This document shows, in pieces, positions 35,239-43,470 of a stretch of DNA of 50,660 bases. The notes beneath the pieces were generated by a model, which saw only the letters and a list, made by a program, of their open reading frames with translations, had not been told where the DNA came from and ran no database searches. Position 1 is the stretch's first letter, and every line of letters starts with the position of its first letter. Source of the stretch: Paracoccaceae bacterium (GTDB lineage Bacteria; Pseudomonadota; Alphaproteobacteria; Rhodobacterales; Rhodobacteraceae); NCBI GenBank assembly GCA_018223125.1, contig JAAEZA010000030.1, positions 1 to 50,660 on the forward strand, read 5' to 3'. The translations under genes and the position numbers were made by a program.

Positions 35239-36843
35239 TTAACCCGCTTTTACTTTTTCCGCCAGCACGTCATCGCTGACATAGGCTTCATACTGGGCGA
35301 AGTTGTCGCTGAACATTTGCACCAGCTTGGCAGCGTTCCGGTCATAGCTTTCCGGATCATCCCAAGTGCGGCGCGGATCAAGCAACACGTCGGCAACGCC
35401 TTCGCAAGAGGTTGGAACGTCAAAGCCGAAGTTTTCATCCTTGCGGAAGTCAGCGTTCTTTAAGGTGCCATCCAGTGCCGCTGTCAGCAGGGTGCGTGTT
35501 GCGTGGATCGGCATCCGCGATCCTGTGCCATAGGCGCCGCCGGTCCAGCCGGTGTTGACCAGCCAGCATGTCGCACCGGACTCTGCGATCCGGTCGCGCA
35601 GCAATGCGCCATAGGCTTCGGGGCGGCGCGGCATGAAGGGCGCGCCAAAACATGTGGAGAACGTTGGTTGAGGCTCTGTCACCCCCCGTTCGGTGCCCGC
35701 TACCTTGGAGGTAAAGCCGGACAGGAAGTGGTACATCGCCTGCGCCGGTGTCAGCCGCGCAATCGGGGGCAGAACGCCAAAGGCATCACAGGTCAGCATG
35801 ATGATATTGCGCGGCGTGCCACCAAGGCCGGTATCCGAAGCGTTGGAAATATAATGCAGCGGATAGGCACAGCGCATGTTCGCGGTCAGGCTGTCGTCGT
35901 CAAAGTCCAGTTCCTTCGTAAACGGATCGTAAACCATGTTTTCGATCACGGTGCCGAATTTCTGCGTTGTCGCGTAGATTTCAGGCTCGGCTTCTTGCGA
36001 CAGGTTGATCGTCTTTGCGTAGCAGCCGCCTTCGAAGTTGAAGGTGCCGTTGTCCGACCAGCCATGTTCGTCATCACCGATCAAAATCCGGTTCGGGTCG
36101 GCAGAGAGTGTGGTCTTTCCGGTGCCGGACAGACCGAAGAAAACCGCCACGTCATCTGTGTCGTCCTTGGCATGGTTGGCAGAGCAGTGCATCGGCATCA
36201 CACCCTGATCGGGCAGCAGGTAGTTCAGCAGGGAGAATACGGATTTCTTGTTCTCGCCGGCATATTCGGTGCCACCGATCAAAATCAGTTTCTTCTCGAT
36301 AGAGATCGCAATCACTGTGTCGGTGCGGCAGCCGTGCTTGGCCGGGTCGGCCTTGAAGGTCGGGCAGTTGATCACGGTATATTCCGGAACAAAGCTGTCG
36401 AGCTCTTGTGGGTCAGGGCGGCGTAACATGGTGCGGATGAACAAAGAATGCCAGGCCAGTTCGGTGACCATGCGCACATTTACACGGTAGTCCGGGTCGG
36501 CTCCTCCGAACAGATCCTGCACGTAGTATTCCTTGCCCTCCATATGGGCGAGCATGTCGGCGTGCAATTGGTCAAAGGCATCTGAAGCCATTGGCGGGTT
36601 GTTCTCCCACCAGATCGTGTCTTTGACCGATGGCTCGTCGACGACGAACTTGTCTTTGGGGGAGCGGCCGGTGAATTTGCCTGTTGAGACAAGCATTGTA
36701 CCACCCTGTCCCAGTTCGCCTTCGCCTTTTTTGATCGCAATCTCGATCAGTGCAGATTCCCGCAGGTTATAATGTGCAGTTGCGACGCCGTTAATACCGG
36801 TTTTTTCCAGCGTCTGGGTCGGATTTACGCGACCTGCTTCCAT
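35239..36843 (-). CDS. pckA: Phosphoenolpyruvate carboxykinase (ATP)
   Basis: This enzyme makes phosphoenolpyruvate from oxaloacetate and ATP, the entry to gluconeogenesis. It is 534 residues from the ATG at 36843, which has GAGGAG 8 bases upstream. The nucleotide loop [14 protein letters not shown], the oxaloacetate-site region [16 protein letters not shown] and the PEPCK signature [20 protein letters not shown] are visible. An in-frame start at 36885 is unlikely. It is divergent from chvI, an arrangement kept in many alphaproteobacteria. The promoter region carries a LacI-type palindrome. Confidence 0.96.
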   Translation of the reverse strand: MEAGRVNPTQTLEKTGINGVATAHYNLRESALIEIAIKKGEGELGQGGTMLVSTGKFTGRSPKDKFVVDEPSVKDTIWWENNPPMASDAFDQLHADMLAHMEGKEYYVQDLFGGADPDYRVNVRMVTELAWHSLFIRTMLRRPDPQELDSFVPEYTVINCPTFKADPAKHGCRTDTVIAISIEKKLILIGGTEYAGENKKSVFSLLNYLLPDQGVMPMHCSANHAKDDTDDVAVFFGLSGTGKTTLSADPNRILIGDDEHGWSDNGTFNFEGGCYAKTINLSQEAEPEIYATTQKFGTVIENMVYDPFTKELDFDDDSLTANMRCAYPLHYISNASDTGLGGTPRNIIMLTCDAFGVLPPIARLTPAQAMYHFLSGFTSKVAGTERGVTEPQPTFSTCFGAPFMPRRPEAYGALLRDRIAESGATCWLVNTGWTGGAYGTGSRMPIHATRTLLTAALDGTLKNADFRKDENFGFDVPTSCEGVADVLLDPRRTWDDPESYDRNAAKLVQMFSDNFAQYEAYVSDDVLAEKVKAG

Positions 36844-37188
36844 ATTAATGCTCCTCAAAGCGGGCGCGGGTTGCGCGGCCAGCACTTGAATTTAACGATT
36901 ATGGTCGTTGGGGACCCATGGTTCTGTGCCGTTTCAGCACCGCGGTTTGTATAGCACCATCGTCTTTGAATGGAAGGCTCGGGGGGCGTGCAATACCGCG
37001 CAGTTAACGTTAACTTTGCAAAAAAGTTTTTCAACGAACGTTAGGAAAGTGTGACTCAAAGGACAAAAAAGGGAAAAATTGTGGCGAAAAAAGGACCACT
37101 TAGCCCAGAAACCGTTTGCGTCGTTAACCAAGCATAACCTAAATGAGGTTAATAATAAGAATAATGCTGGCAAGTATCGAGGGCAAAA
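36844..37188. other. Divergent control region of pckA and chvI
   Basis: This 345-base spacer contains no gene. The half near chvI (36990-37180) is AT-rich and holds several candidate sites: the palindrome at 37002-37015, a second AACGTTA at 37037-37043, TTAACC/GGTTAA repeats at about 37122-37155 and an AT-rich stretch TTAATAATAAGAATAAT just before chvI. The latter repeats resemble, but do not match exactly, CtrA half-sites. A candidate minus-strand -10 box (TATACA) is near 36950. Confidence 0.45.
37002..37015. promoter_or_regulatory. Palindrome AGTTAACGTTAACT, candidate LacI-family operator
   Basis: This is a perfect 14-bp palindrome with a central CG, the form recognised by LacI-family repressors. 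It is about 160 bases before pckA and 174 before chvI. In Rhodobacter sphaeroides the LacI-family protein CceR controls gluconeogenic genes through similar even palindromes centred on GCGC. A CceR-like site is therefore a reasonable guess for the pckA promoter. The regulator gene itself is not in this window. Confidence 0.35.
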
Positions 37189-37893
37189 ATGGCACGAATT
37201 GCATTGGTTGATGACGACCGGAACATCCTCACTTCAGTCTCTATGACACTGGAGGCGGAAGGTTATGATGTATCTACTTATAATGACGGGCTGCAGGCGC
37301 TGAATGCGTTCACGGACGAGCTTCCGGATATGGCAGTGCTCGACATAAAAATGCCCAGAATGGACGGTATGGATCTGCTGAGCCGCTTGCGGCAGAGAAC
37401 AGATATGCCAGTGATTTTCCTGACTTCCAAAGACGACGAGATTGATGAAGTGCTTGGTCTGCGCATGGGCGCGGACGATTACGTGCGCAAACCCTTTTCG
37501 CAACGGCTTCTGGTGGAACGGATTCGCGCTATTCTGCGCCGTCAGGAAGCCAAGCTTTCAGACGCCGGAAAAGCCGAAGATGCACCGAATGAAAACCTGA
37601 TCGAACGGGGCGATCTGACGATGGATCCGCTACGCCACGCGGTTACCTGGAAGGGTAAGCCGGTCAGCCTGACTGTTACAGAATTCCTTTTGCTGCAGGC
37701 ACTTGCCAGTCGTCCGGGGTTTGTCAAAAGCCGCGATCAGCTGATGGATGTTGCCTATGACGATCAGGTTTATGTCGACGATCGTACCATCGACAGTCAC
37801 ATCAAACGCCTGCGCAAGAAAATGCGCAGCGTGGATGACGATTTCTCGGCGATCGAGACGCTCTACGGTATCGGGTACCGGTATACCGAGTAA
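37189..37893 (+). CDS. chvI: Response regulator ChvI
   Basis: This is an OmpR-type response regulator of 234 residues. The receiver domain has acidic residues at 8-10, phosphorylated Asp52 in [11 protein letters not shown], and the Lys switch in VRKPFS. The winged helix ends with [18 protein letters not shown]. With ChvG it forms the envelope-stress and acid-response system of alphaproteobacteria. The stop codon overlaps the chvG start by one base (TAATG). The first gene of the chvI-chvG-hprK-rapZ-EIIA-HPr series. Confidence 0.93.
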   Translation: MARIALVDDDRNILTSVSMTLEAEGYDVSTYNDGLQALNAFTDELPDMAVLDIKMPRMDGMDLLSRLRQRTDMPVIFLTSKDDEIDEVLGLRMGADDYVRKPFSQRLLVERIRAILRRQEAKLSDAGKAEDAPNENLIERGDLTMDPLRHAVTWKGKPVSLTVTEFLLLQALASRPGFVKSRDQLMDVAYDDQVYVDDRTIDSHIKRLRKKMRSVDDDFSAIETLYGIGYRYTE

Positions 37894-39560
37894 TGGCATT
37901 GCTGGCAGACGAACATATAACGGAAAAACCGCGCGGGGGCCGGGGATTTTCGTTGGGACGCATGGCAAAAGCTATCGGATTGCGCGGCGGCTCCGGTCTG
38001 GCGCGATCTTTCGGGTTGGAACAACTGACACGCATTCGCACGTCTGCGCTGGCGCGGCGCATTATCACGTTCAACCTGATTGCCTTGTGCATCCTCCTTG
38101 TGGGGATGTTGTATCTGAACCAGTTCAAAGGCGGCTCTGTTGTCGAAAAACAGACCAGCATGATCATCGAATCAGAGCTGTACTCCAGCGTGATCGAAGC
38201 GCGGCTGCTGGACGAGCGGACGCCAAACAGCGCCCTGATCAGCGGACTTCCCGTTTCCGAAGGGTTGATTGCGCGGGTATATCTCGGGGACAGCGCGCTG
38301 GCGGCGCAGGTTGACGGGTCTGCCAGTCCCTTCAAAACAGGAAGTGGTATTCTGGCATGGTTCGGCCGCGCGATGGATGTGCTTCCCGGACTGCGCAACA
38401 TCGGGGGCGGGACGACCCGCATGTCCGAGCAGTTTTTTGCGGATGAACTGTCTCGTGCCGCACTTTCGGGCCAGGAACTGATCCGCCGTGCTTCCACGCA
38501 GGACCACGAAACCGTGTTGGGTGTAGGGCGTCCGATTCTGGTAGATGGCAACGTGGCGGCAGCGATGGTGCTGACCTCCCAGCCGGGCTATCTGGACGGG
38601 CTGATCCATGCAGAGCAACAGTCCGTACTGCGGCTGTTCATGCTTGCGGTGGTCGTCTCTATCGTTCTGTCTGTCGTGCTGGCCAATACAATTGCGAACC
38701 CGATTCACGATCTGGCGCGGGCTGCGGAAGCAGGCACAACCCGCGAAGGACGTCAGGGCGATGCGGCGCGGGTGCGAATCCCCGACCTGTCAGGCCGCCC
38801 CGATGAAATCGGGCGGCTCAGCCGTGCCATGCGCGATATGACTTCGGCGCTTTACGACCGGATCGACACAAACGAAGAATTCGCAGCCGATGTGGCCCAT
38901 GAGATCAAAAATCCTCTGGCCTCCCTGCGCTCGGCAGTGGAAACCCTGCGGATTGCGCCGGAAGGGGACGGTCGCCAGCGGTTGCTTGACGTGATCGAAC
39001 ACGATGTGCGCCGGCTGGATCGTCTGGTCAGTGATATTTCCAATGCCTCGCGTCTTGATGCGGAGCTGGTCAAGGAAGAAGAAGAACCGTTCGACCTGAC
39101 GCTGATGCTCAGCCGGATTTCCGATTTCCACAGCCATGAAGCCAATGACAAGGGTGTGGAACTGATCTGGGATGCACCTGCCAAACCGATCGTGTTTGAC
39201 GGTATGGAGGCGCGGCTGGCGCAGGTGTTTGTGAACCTGATTTCCAACGCGATTTCCTTCTGTGGCGAAGGCGATGCGGTGCGGGTCTGGGCGCGGGAAA
39301 AGGACAACCGTGTTCTGGTTGTGGTGGAAGACACCGGTCCGGGTATTCCCGAAGAAGCTTTGACCAAAGTGTTCACACGCTTCTATTCGGAACGCCCCGA
39401 AAGCGACTACGGCAATAATTCCGGTCTGGGCCTGTCGATTTCCAAACAGATCGTTGAAGCCCATAAAGGTGTGATCTGGGCGGAAAACATCCACCCGCAG
39501 GACGCACGGCAGGGTGATGCCCCGCTGGGTGCCCGTTTCGTGGTCGGCCTGCCGGTCTGA
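37893..39560 (+). CDS. chvG: Sensor histidine kinase ChvG
   Basis: This inner-membrane kinase of 555 residues has TM1 at about 58-77, a periplasmic sensor domain (about 78-245), TM2 at 247-268 and a HAMP region. The dimerisation helix with phospho-accepting His336 in AHEIKNPLASL follows, then an ATPase domain with NLISNAISF, EDTGPGIPEE and NNSGLGLSISKQIVEAHKG. The periplasmic domain is the region bound by ExoR in Sinorhizobium. It lies between chvI and hprK, 9 bases before the latter. Confidence 0.93.
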   Translation: MALLADEHITEKPRGGRGFSLGRMAKAIGLRGGSGLARSFGLEQLTRIRTSALARRIITFNLIALCILLVGMLYLNQFKGGSVVEKQTSMIIESELYSSVIEARLLDERTPNSALISGLPVSEGLIARVYLGDSALAAQVDGSASPFKTGSGILAWFGRAMDVLPGLRNIGGGTTRMSEQFFADELSRAALSGQELIRRASTQDHETVLGVGRPILVDGNVAAAMVLTSQPGYLDGLIHAEQQSVLRLFMLAVVVSIVLSVVLANTIANPIHDLARAAEAGTTREGRQGDAARVRIPDLSGRPDEIGRLSRAMRDMTSALYDRIDTNEEFAADVAHEIKNPLASLRSAVETLRIAPEGDGRQRLLDVIEHDVRRLDRLVSDISNASRLDAELVKEEEEPFDLTLMLSRISDFHSHEANDKGVELIWDAPAKPIVFDGMEARLAQVFVNLISNAISFCGEGDAVRVWAREKDNRVLVVVEDTGPGIPEEALTKVFTRFYSERPESDYGNNSGLGLSISKQIVEAHKGVIWAENIHPQDARQGDAPLGARFVVGLPV

Positions 39561-39569
39561 CCGGCGGCA

Positions 39570-40007
39570 ATGACCGACAGAATAGAAAAAAGCCCTGTCC
39601 ACGGCACTGCTGTTGCAGTCAACGGGCAGGGCTTTTTGATTCTGGGGCCGTCCGGTTCGGGAAAGTCCGGTCTGGCGCTGCAACTGATTGCCCTTGGTGC
39701 CAGTCTGGTGGCGGATGATCAGGTCGTGCTTGAAAGCAGGGAGGCGCAGATCTGGATGTCTTCGCCTGCACCGCTTTACGGGCTGATAGAGGCCCGCGGC
39801 TTTGGCCTGTTGAAACAACCCGCACTGCCTGAGGCCTGTCTCAGCCGCGTTGTTGATCTCTCTGCCGAACCCGAGACGCGAATGCCACACCCGTCGGGTG
39901 TTCACGTAATGGGGAGCAGAATTGACTTGATAAAGGGACGCAATCTTCCAAATCTGGCATCTATTCTACTACTCTTGGGACGTGATGGACCAACCGGCAC
40001 GCGATAG
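39570..40007 (+). CDS. hprK: HPr kinase/phosphorylase, short alphaproteobacterial form
   Basis: This enzyme phosphorylates HPr on a serine in control of the regulatory PTS. It is only 145 residues and consists of the catalytic part alone: Walker A GPSGSGKS at 26-33, then ALGASLVADDQVVLE (catalytic Asp region) and GLIEARGFGLL. The N-terminal domain of Gram-positive HprK (about 130 residues) is absent, as in other alphaproteobacteria. Whether this short form still acts as phosphorylase is not certain. Its partner HPr, encoded 1.4 kb downstream, keeps the serine target. Confidence 0.87.
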   Translation: MTDRIEKSPVHGTAVAVNGQGFLILGPSGSGKSGLALQLIALGASLVADDQVVLESREAQIWMSSPAPLYGLIEARGFGLLKQPALPEACLSRVVDLSAEPETRMPHPSGVHVMGSRIDLIKGRNLPNLASILLLLGRDGPTGTR

Positions 40008-40039
40008 GCGTATGACGGTCCGTCGCGCAATGGGCCGTT

Positions 40040-40927
40040 ATGATTGAAAGACCGATCAAGGATGTGAATACCACGGTTGTTCTTGTCACCGGACCGTCCG
40101 GCGCAGGGCGCAGTACCGCGATCAACGCTTTCGAAGATCTCGGCTATGAAACCATTCACAACATTCCTCTCGCGCTGTTGCACCGCTTGATTACAGGTCC
40201 GTCTGTCGGCCGTCCGATGGCGCTGGGGATTGACGTGCGCACGCGGGATTTTTCAGTCAGTGGCGTGTTCGAAATCCAAGAGGCTTTTGCCCAAAGCAGC
40301 GAATACGAACAGTCGCTGCTGTTTCTGGACTGTCAGGCCGACCGTCTGTTGCAGCGCTATTCGGAAACACGACGGCGCCACCCGATGGCTCTGGCTGAAA
40401 CTCCGGCGCGGGGAATCGAGCTGGAAGCGGAGCTGCTGGCCCCGCTGAGGGATCGTGCGGATATCCTGATCGACACCACCACTTTGACGCCCCATGATCT
40501 GAAAGCGGACATCGGAGAACTGTTCGGGTCGGAGAACTCTACGGGTTTGGCCGTTTCCGTGCAGTCTTTTTCCTACAAAAGGGGGGTGCCGCGCGGCATT
40601 GATATGGTGATGGACTGCCGCTTCCTGCGGAACCCTTATTGGGACGAATCCCTGCGGGGAAAATCTGGCAAGGATGCCGAGGTGCTGGCTTATGTTCAGA
40701 ACGATTCCCGCTATGAGCCGTTCTTTTCAAAGCTGAAAGATTTGACCTCGCTGCTGTTGCCTGCCTATCGTGACGAAGGCAAAGCGCATTTCAGCATCGG
40801 GCTGGGGTGTACCGGCGGGCAACACAGATCGGTCGCCCTTACGGAAGAATTGGCCAAAGCCCTTGCGGCCGACGGTTGGCAGGTGTCTAAGCGGCATCGG
40901 GAAATGGAACGGCGCAAAGGCGCCTGA
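40040..40927 (+). CDS. rapZ: RNase adapter protein RapZ
   Basis: This cytoplasmic protein of 295 residues has an N-terminal P-loop domain (GPSGAGRS at 18-25) and a C-terminal domain ending in GCTGGQHRSVALTEELA, the hallmark of RapZ. In E. coli it directs RNase E to the small RNA GlmZ and senses glucosamine-6-phosphate. In alphaproteobacteria it sits in this PTS cluster, and its target there is less clear. It follows hprK by 32 bases. Confidence 0.93.
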   Translation: MIERPIKDVNTTVVLVTGPSGAGRSTAINAFEDLGYETIHNIPLALLHRLITGPSVGRPMALGIDVRTRDFSVSGVFEIQEAFAQSSEYEQSLLFLDCQADRLLQRYSETRRRHPMALAETPARGIELEAELLAPLRDRADILIDTTTLTPHDLKADIGELFGSENSTGLAVSVQSFSYKRGVPRGIDMVMDCRFLRNPYWDESLRGKSGKDAEVLAYVQNDSRYEPFFSKLKDLTSLLLPAYRDEGKAHFSIGLGCTGGQHRSVALTEELAKALAADGWQVSKRHREMERRKGA

Positions 40928-40951
40928 AAGTTTGTGAAGGAGTGATCCGGG

Positions 40952-41347
40952 TTGATCGGGATCGTGATAGTTGCACATGGGGGGCTGGCTAAGGAGTATC
41001 TGGCCGCCGCAGAACATGTGCTGGGTAAACTTGAAAATATCGAAGCCATTCCAACCGCGGCAGAGGTGGATCGGGATGCAAAGCAGAACGAAATCTGTAT
41101 GGCAGCGGACCGCGTAGACCAAGGCGACGGTGTGGTTGTTGTGGTCGATATGTTCGGCTCCTCGCCCAGCAACCTTGCCATGAAAGCCTGTTCCGGCTCC
41201 GGCCGCCGGATCATGTACGGTGCCAATCTGCCCATGCTCGTGAAACTCGCCAAGTCCCGCCGGCTCCCTTTGGATGTTGCGGTAGAACAGGCTATCACAG
41301 CCGGTAAAAAGTACATTAACGCCAGCAATGGTCTTCAAATTCCCTAA
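40952..41347 (+). CDS. PTS enzyme IIA, mannose family (regulatory)
   Basis: This is a cytoplasmic phosphocarrier of 131 residues, with active-site His9 in IVIVAHGGLAKEYL and the EIIA-Man fold pattern VVVVDMFGSSPSNLAM. The start is TTG at 40952, supported by GAAGGAG 9 bases upstream; no ATG or GTG fits. No sugar-specific EIIB or EIIC is encoded nearby, so it is thought to act in regulation rather than sugar uptake. It would accept phosphate from the HPr encoded next. Confidence 0.9.
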   Translation: MIGIVIVAHGGLAKEYLAAAEHVLGKLENIEAIPTAAEVDRDAKQNEICMAADRVDQGDGVVVVVDMFGSSPSNLAMKACSGSGRRIMYGANLPMLVKLAKSRRLPLDVAVEQAITAGKKYINASNGLQIP

Positions 41348-41361
41348 AGAAAAGGTGCCCC

Positions 41362-41628
41362 GTGCGGTTGGACCTCGACATTATTAACGAAAAGGGCCTG
41401 CATGCGCGGGCTTCCGCGAAATTTGTAGAAACGGTAGAGGCCTTTGATGCACAGGCCGTTGTGGCCAAAGACGGCATGGAAGTCGGCGGCGACAGCATTA
41501 TGGGGTTGATGATGCTCGCGGCTTCCAAAGGCAGCCAGATTACTGTAGAGACCAGCGGGAACCAATCGCAAGAGCTGGGAGAAGCCCTGCGGGAACTCGT
41601 GGGTAACTTCTTTGGCGAAGGAAAGTGA
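41362..41628 (+). CDS. ptsH: Phosphocarrier protein HPr
   Basis: This is a small phosphocarrier of 88 residues. Active-site His14 lies in KGLHARAS, and Ser45 in GGDSIMGLMML matches the serine phosphorylated by HprK. The start is GTG at 41362, with AAAGG 6-7 bases upstream. It would relay phosphate from an EI (EINtr, not in this window) to the EIIA encoded just before. The stop overlaps the acyltransferase start (TGATG). Confidence 0.94.
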   Translation: MRLDLDIINEKGLHARASAKFVETVEAFDAQAVVAKDGMEVGGDSIMGLMMLAASKGSQITVETSGNQSQELGEALRELVGNFFGEGK

Positions 41629-42491
41629 TGACTGAAAAGCAAAGTGTGATCCTGGAGGCTACAGGCGGGACCGAACCGTATAAGGCCTCGGAGCTTACTT
41701 ATGCAGGATCCTTTGACTCGCCGTTCAAGCGGGTGCTGATCCGTATTATCGAGAATCTGACAGGCCGCCTGAAGCTGTTGTATCTGGTGCGCAAATGGGA
41801 GCGGGACGAAAACCGTGATCCCGATTTCTGGAAGTCCGTGCTCGACCGGCTCGATATCAAGCTGACAACCCCGAAAGAGCAGCTTGACTCGATCCCGAAA
41901 GAGGGGCCGCTGGTGGTGGTGTCGAACCATCCGCACGGTCTGGTGGACGGGATCGTGATGGCCCATCTTCTGAGCCATGCACGGGACGACTACAAAATCC
42001 TCGCGCGGGCCTTCCTGCGCCATGTGCCACGGATCGACAAATACCTGTTACCGGTTGCCTTTCCCCATGAACCGGACGCCATCCAGACCAATATCCGGAT
42101 GCGTAAGGAAGCAATCAGCCATTTGAAAGAGGGCGGTTGTATCGCGCTGTTTCCAGCCGGAACAGTCGCCACCAGCGAAACCTGGTTCGGCCCTGTTGTT
42201 GATCCCGAGTGGATGCCTTTCACGGCGAAAATGATCCGTCAGTCCGGTGCGCAAGTGCTGCCGGTGTTCTTTCCGGGGGCCAACAGCCGTGCCTACCAGA
42301 TTGCCAACAAACTGTCGGTGACATTGCGCCAATCCCTTCTGCTGCACGAGATCAAACACGCCATGCATAAGGATCAGGCTGTTGTGGTCGGGGATTTGAT
42401 CTCTCCCGAGGATCTGAAGTCTTTTGAAAAGGACGGGCCGGGGTTGATGAAGTTTCTCAAACAGAAAACTTATGATCTGAAACCGGCCTGA
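41628..42491 (+). CDS. Lysophospholipid acyltransferase family protein (PlsC-like)
   Basis: This is a 287-residue acyltransferase. The motif SNHPHGLVDG (about 102-111) corresponds to the catalytic block of the PlsC superfamily, though the spacing differs from the usual HX4D. Further blocks are CIALFPAGTVA and QVLPVFFPGANSRAYQ. Members of this subgroup are related to PlsC and to hemolysin-like acyltransferases that make ornithine lipids. The acceptor cannot be stated. The start ATG at 41628 overlaps the HPr stop; an in-frame GTG at 41625 is also possible. Confidence 0.83.
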   Translation: MTEKQSVILEATGGTEPYKASELTYAGSFDSPFKRVLIRIIENLTGRLKLLYLVRKWERDENRDPDFWKSVLDRLDIKLTTPKEQLDSIPKEGPLVVVSNHPHGLVDGIVMAHLLSHARDDYKILARAFLRHVPRIDKYLLPVAFPHEPDAIQTNIRMRKEAISHLKEGGCIALFPAGTVATSETWFGPVVDPEWMPFTAKMIRQSGAQVLPVFFPGANSRAYQIANKLSVTLRQSLLLHEIKHAMHKDQAVVVGDLISPEDLKSFEKDGPGLMKFLKQKTYDLKPA

Positions 42492-42497
42492 GGGTTC

Positions 42498-42523
42498 GAG
42501 TATTTCGGGAACATTGAAGCCGG
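42498..42523 (-). repeat. Intergenic repeat family, copy 2
   Basis: The plus strand reads GAGTATTTCG then GGAACATTGAAGCCGG, differing from copy 1 at a single base. It lies in the 36-base convergent gap between the acyltransferase and soxR, 5 bases after the soxR stop on the minus strand. Confidence 0.7.
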
Positions 42524-42527
42524 TGGT

Positions 42528-42992
42528 TCAGATGTCCTGCGAACGGTCGCCCATCAGGTAGCGGGGGCCGGTGCCCTTCGTGGCGGCTTTGTCTTGCGGA
42601 TTGTAGAGCGTACAGGATTTCAGCGAGAGACAGCCGCAGCCGATGCAACCGTCCAGCTTGTCCCGCATGGCTTGCAAGGCGGTAATTTTCGCGTCCAGAT
42701 GGCGTTTGAAACCGGTGCTGATCTTTGCCCAGTCCCGTTTTGTCGGGGTGCGCCCTTGTGGGAGGCGATCCAGTTGTTCCTTGATCTGGGCAATAGAGAA
42801 GCCGAATTGCTGGGCAATCAGGATGAAGGAAACGCGGCGGATGTCGGCGCGCAGGAACCGTCTCTGGCCGCCGGAGTTTCGTTCCGGAAACAGCAGGTTT
42901 TGGGATTCGTAGTAGCGTAAAGCGGAAACGGCCACGCCGGTCCTTTCGGACAAGTATCCGATAGATATGGTTTTTTCGACAATGGAGGGCAT
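42528..42992 (-). CDS. soxR: Redox-sensing regulator SoxR
   Basis: This is a MerR-family regulator of 154 residues. The N-terminal winged helix has SIGYLSERTGVAVSALRYYE, followed by a dimerisation helix. The C-terminal [2Fe-2S] site CIGCGCLSLKSC has Cys116, Cys119, Cys121 and Cys127, the exact SoxR spacing. Oxidation of the cluster by redox-cycling compounds or nitric oxide turns the protein into an activator. The start at 42992 is preferred to the one at 43046, since the latter would extend through the SoxR box. It is divergent from the VOC-fold gene. Confidence 0.94.
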   Translation of the reverse strand: MPSIVEKTISIGYLSERTGVAVSALRYYESQNLLFPERNSGGQRRFLRADIRRVSFILIAQQFGFSIAQIKEQLDRLPQGRTPTKRDWAKISTGFKRHLDAKITALQAMRDKLDGCIGCGCLSLKSCTLYNPQDKAATKGTGPRYLMGDRSQDI

Positions 42993-43004
42993 TGGAAAAA
43001 TTCC

Positions 43005-43035
43005 TTGACCTAAAGTTAGGTTGAGATCGTAGCCT
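43005..43035 (+). promoter_or_regulatory. SoxR-dependent promoter of the VOC-fold gene
   Basis: TTGACC (43005-43010) and a weak TAGCCT (43030-43035) are 19 bases apart, the long spacing that MerR-family activators correct. Between them, CCTAAAGTTAGGTTGAGA (43009-43026) matches the E. coli SoxR site CCTCAAGTTAACTTGAGG at most positions. The promoter points to the VOC gene; the same site may let SoxR control its own gene. Confidence 0.75.
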
Positions 43036-43072
43036 GGTTTTATCACTGATTTGTTTCAAGAAGGAGAGGGTT

Positions 43073-43456
43073 ATGGCCGAGATACGACTGGAACATGCGA
43101 ATATCACTGTGAGCGATCCTGAGCGGACAGCGAAAATGCTGCAGGATATTTTCGGATGGCGGATACGCTGGCAAGGCGAGGCGATTGATGCGGGGCGGTC
43201 CATCCATGTAGGGGGGAGGGACAGCTATCTGGCACTGTATCACAGTGGTACAGAACAAGGTGTTGGTGCGAACAGCTATCAAACCGTTGGTGGTTTGAAC
43301 CATCTGGCGGTTGTCGTGGACGATCTGCGATCGGTAGAGCAACGGGTCCGCGCAGCCGGCTACACGCCCGGAGAGCATCACGATTACGAACCCGGAGAGC
43401 GGTTCTATTTCCGCGATCACGACGGGATCGAATTTGAAGTGGTCAGTTACCGCTGA
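43073..43456 (+). CDS. VOC/glyoxalase-fold protein, probable SoxR target
   Basis: This is a 127-residue single-module protein of the vicinal-oxygen-chelate family. It starts IRLEHANITVSDPERTAKML, has HLAVVVDDLRSVEQRVRAAG in the second half and ends RFYFRDHDGIEFEVVSY. Candidate metal ligands are a His near the start (in LEHANI), a His in NHLAV and the final Glu in IEFEV. The family includes glyoxalase I, dioxygenases and antibiotic-binding proteins (bleomycin, fosfomycin). Control by SoxR points to a role against a redox-active compound. The substrate is unknown. Confidence 0.85.
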   Translation: MAEIRLEHANITVSDPERTAKMLQDIFGWRIRWQGEAIDAGRSIHVGGRDSYLALYHSGTEQGVGANSYQTVGGLNHLAVVVDDLRSVEQRVRAAGYTPGEHHDYEPGERFYFRDHDGIEFEVVSYR

Positions 43457-43470
43457 CCCTCTCACAAATC

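Noticed and set aside
37122-37155. CtrA-like sites (TTAA-N7-TTAAC) before chvI
   Set aside because: TTAACC and GGTTAA elements are present, but the spacing is off by one and the second half is incomplete; too weak to call.
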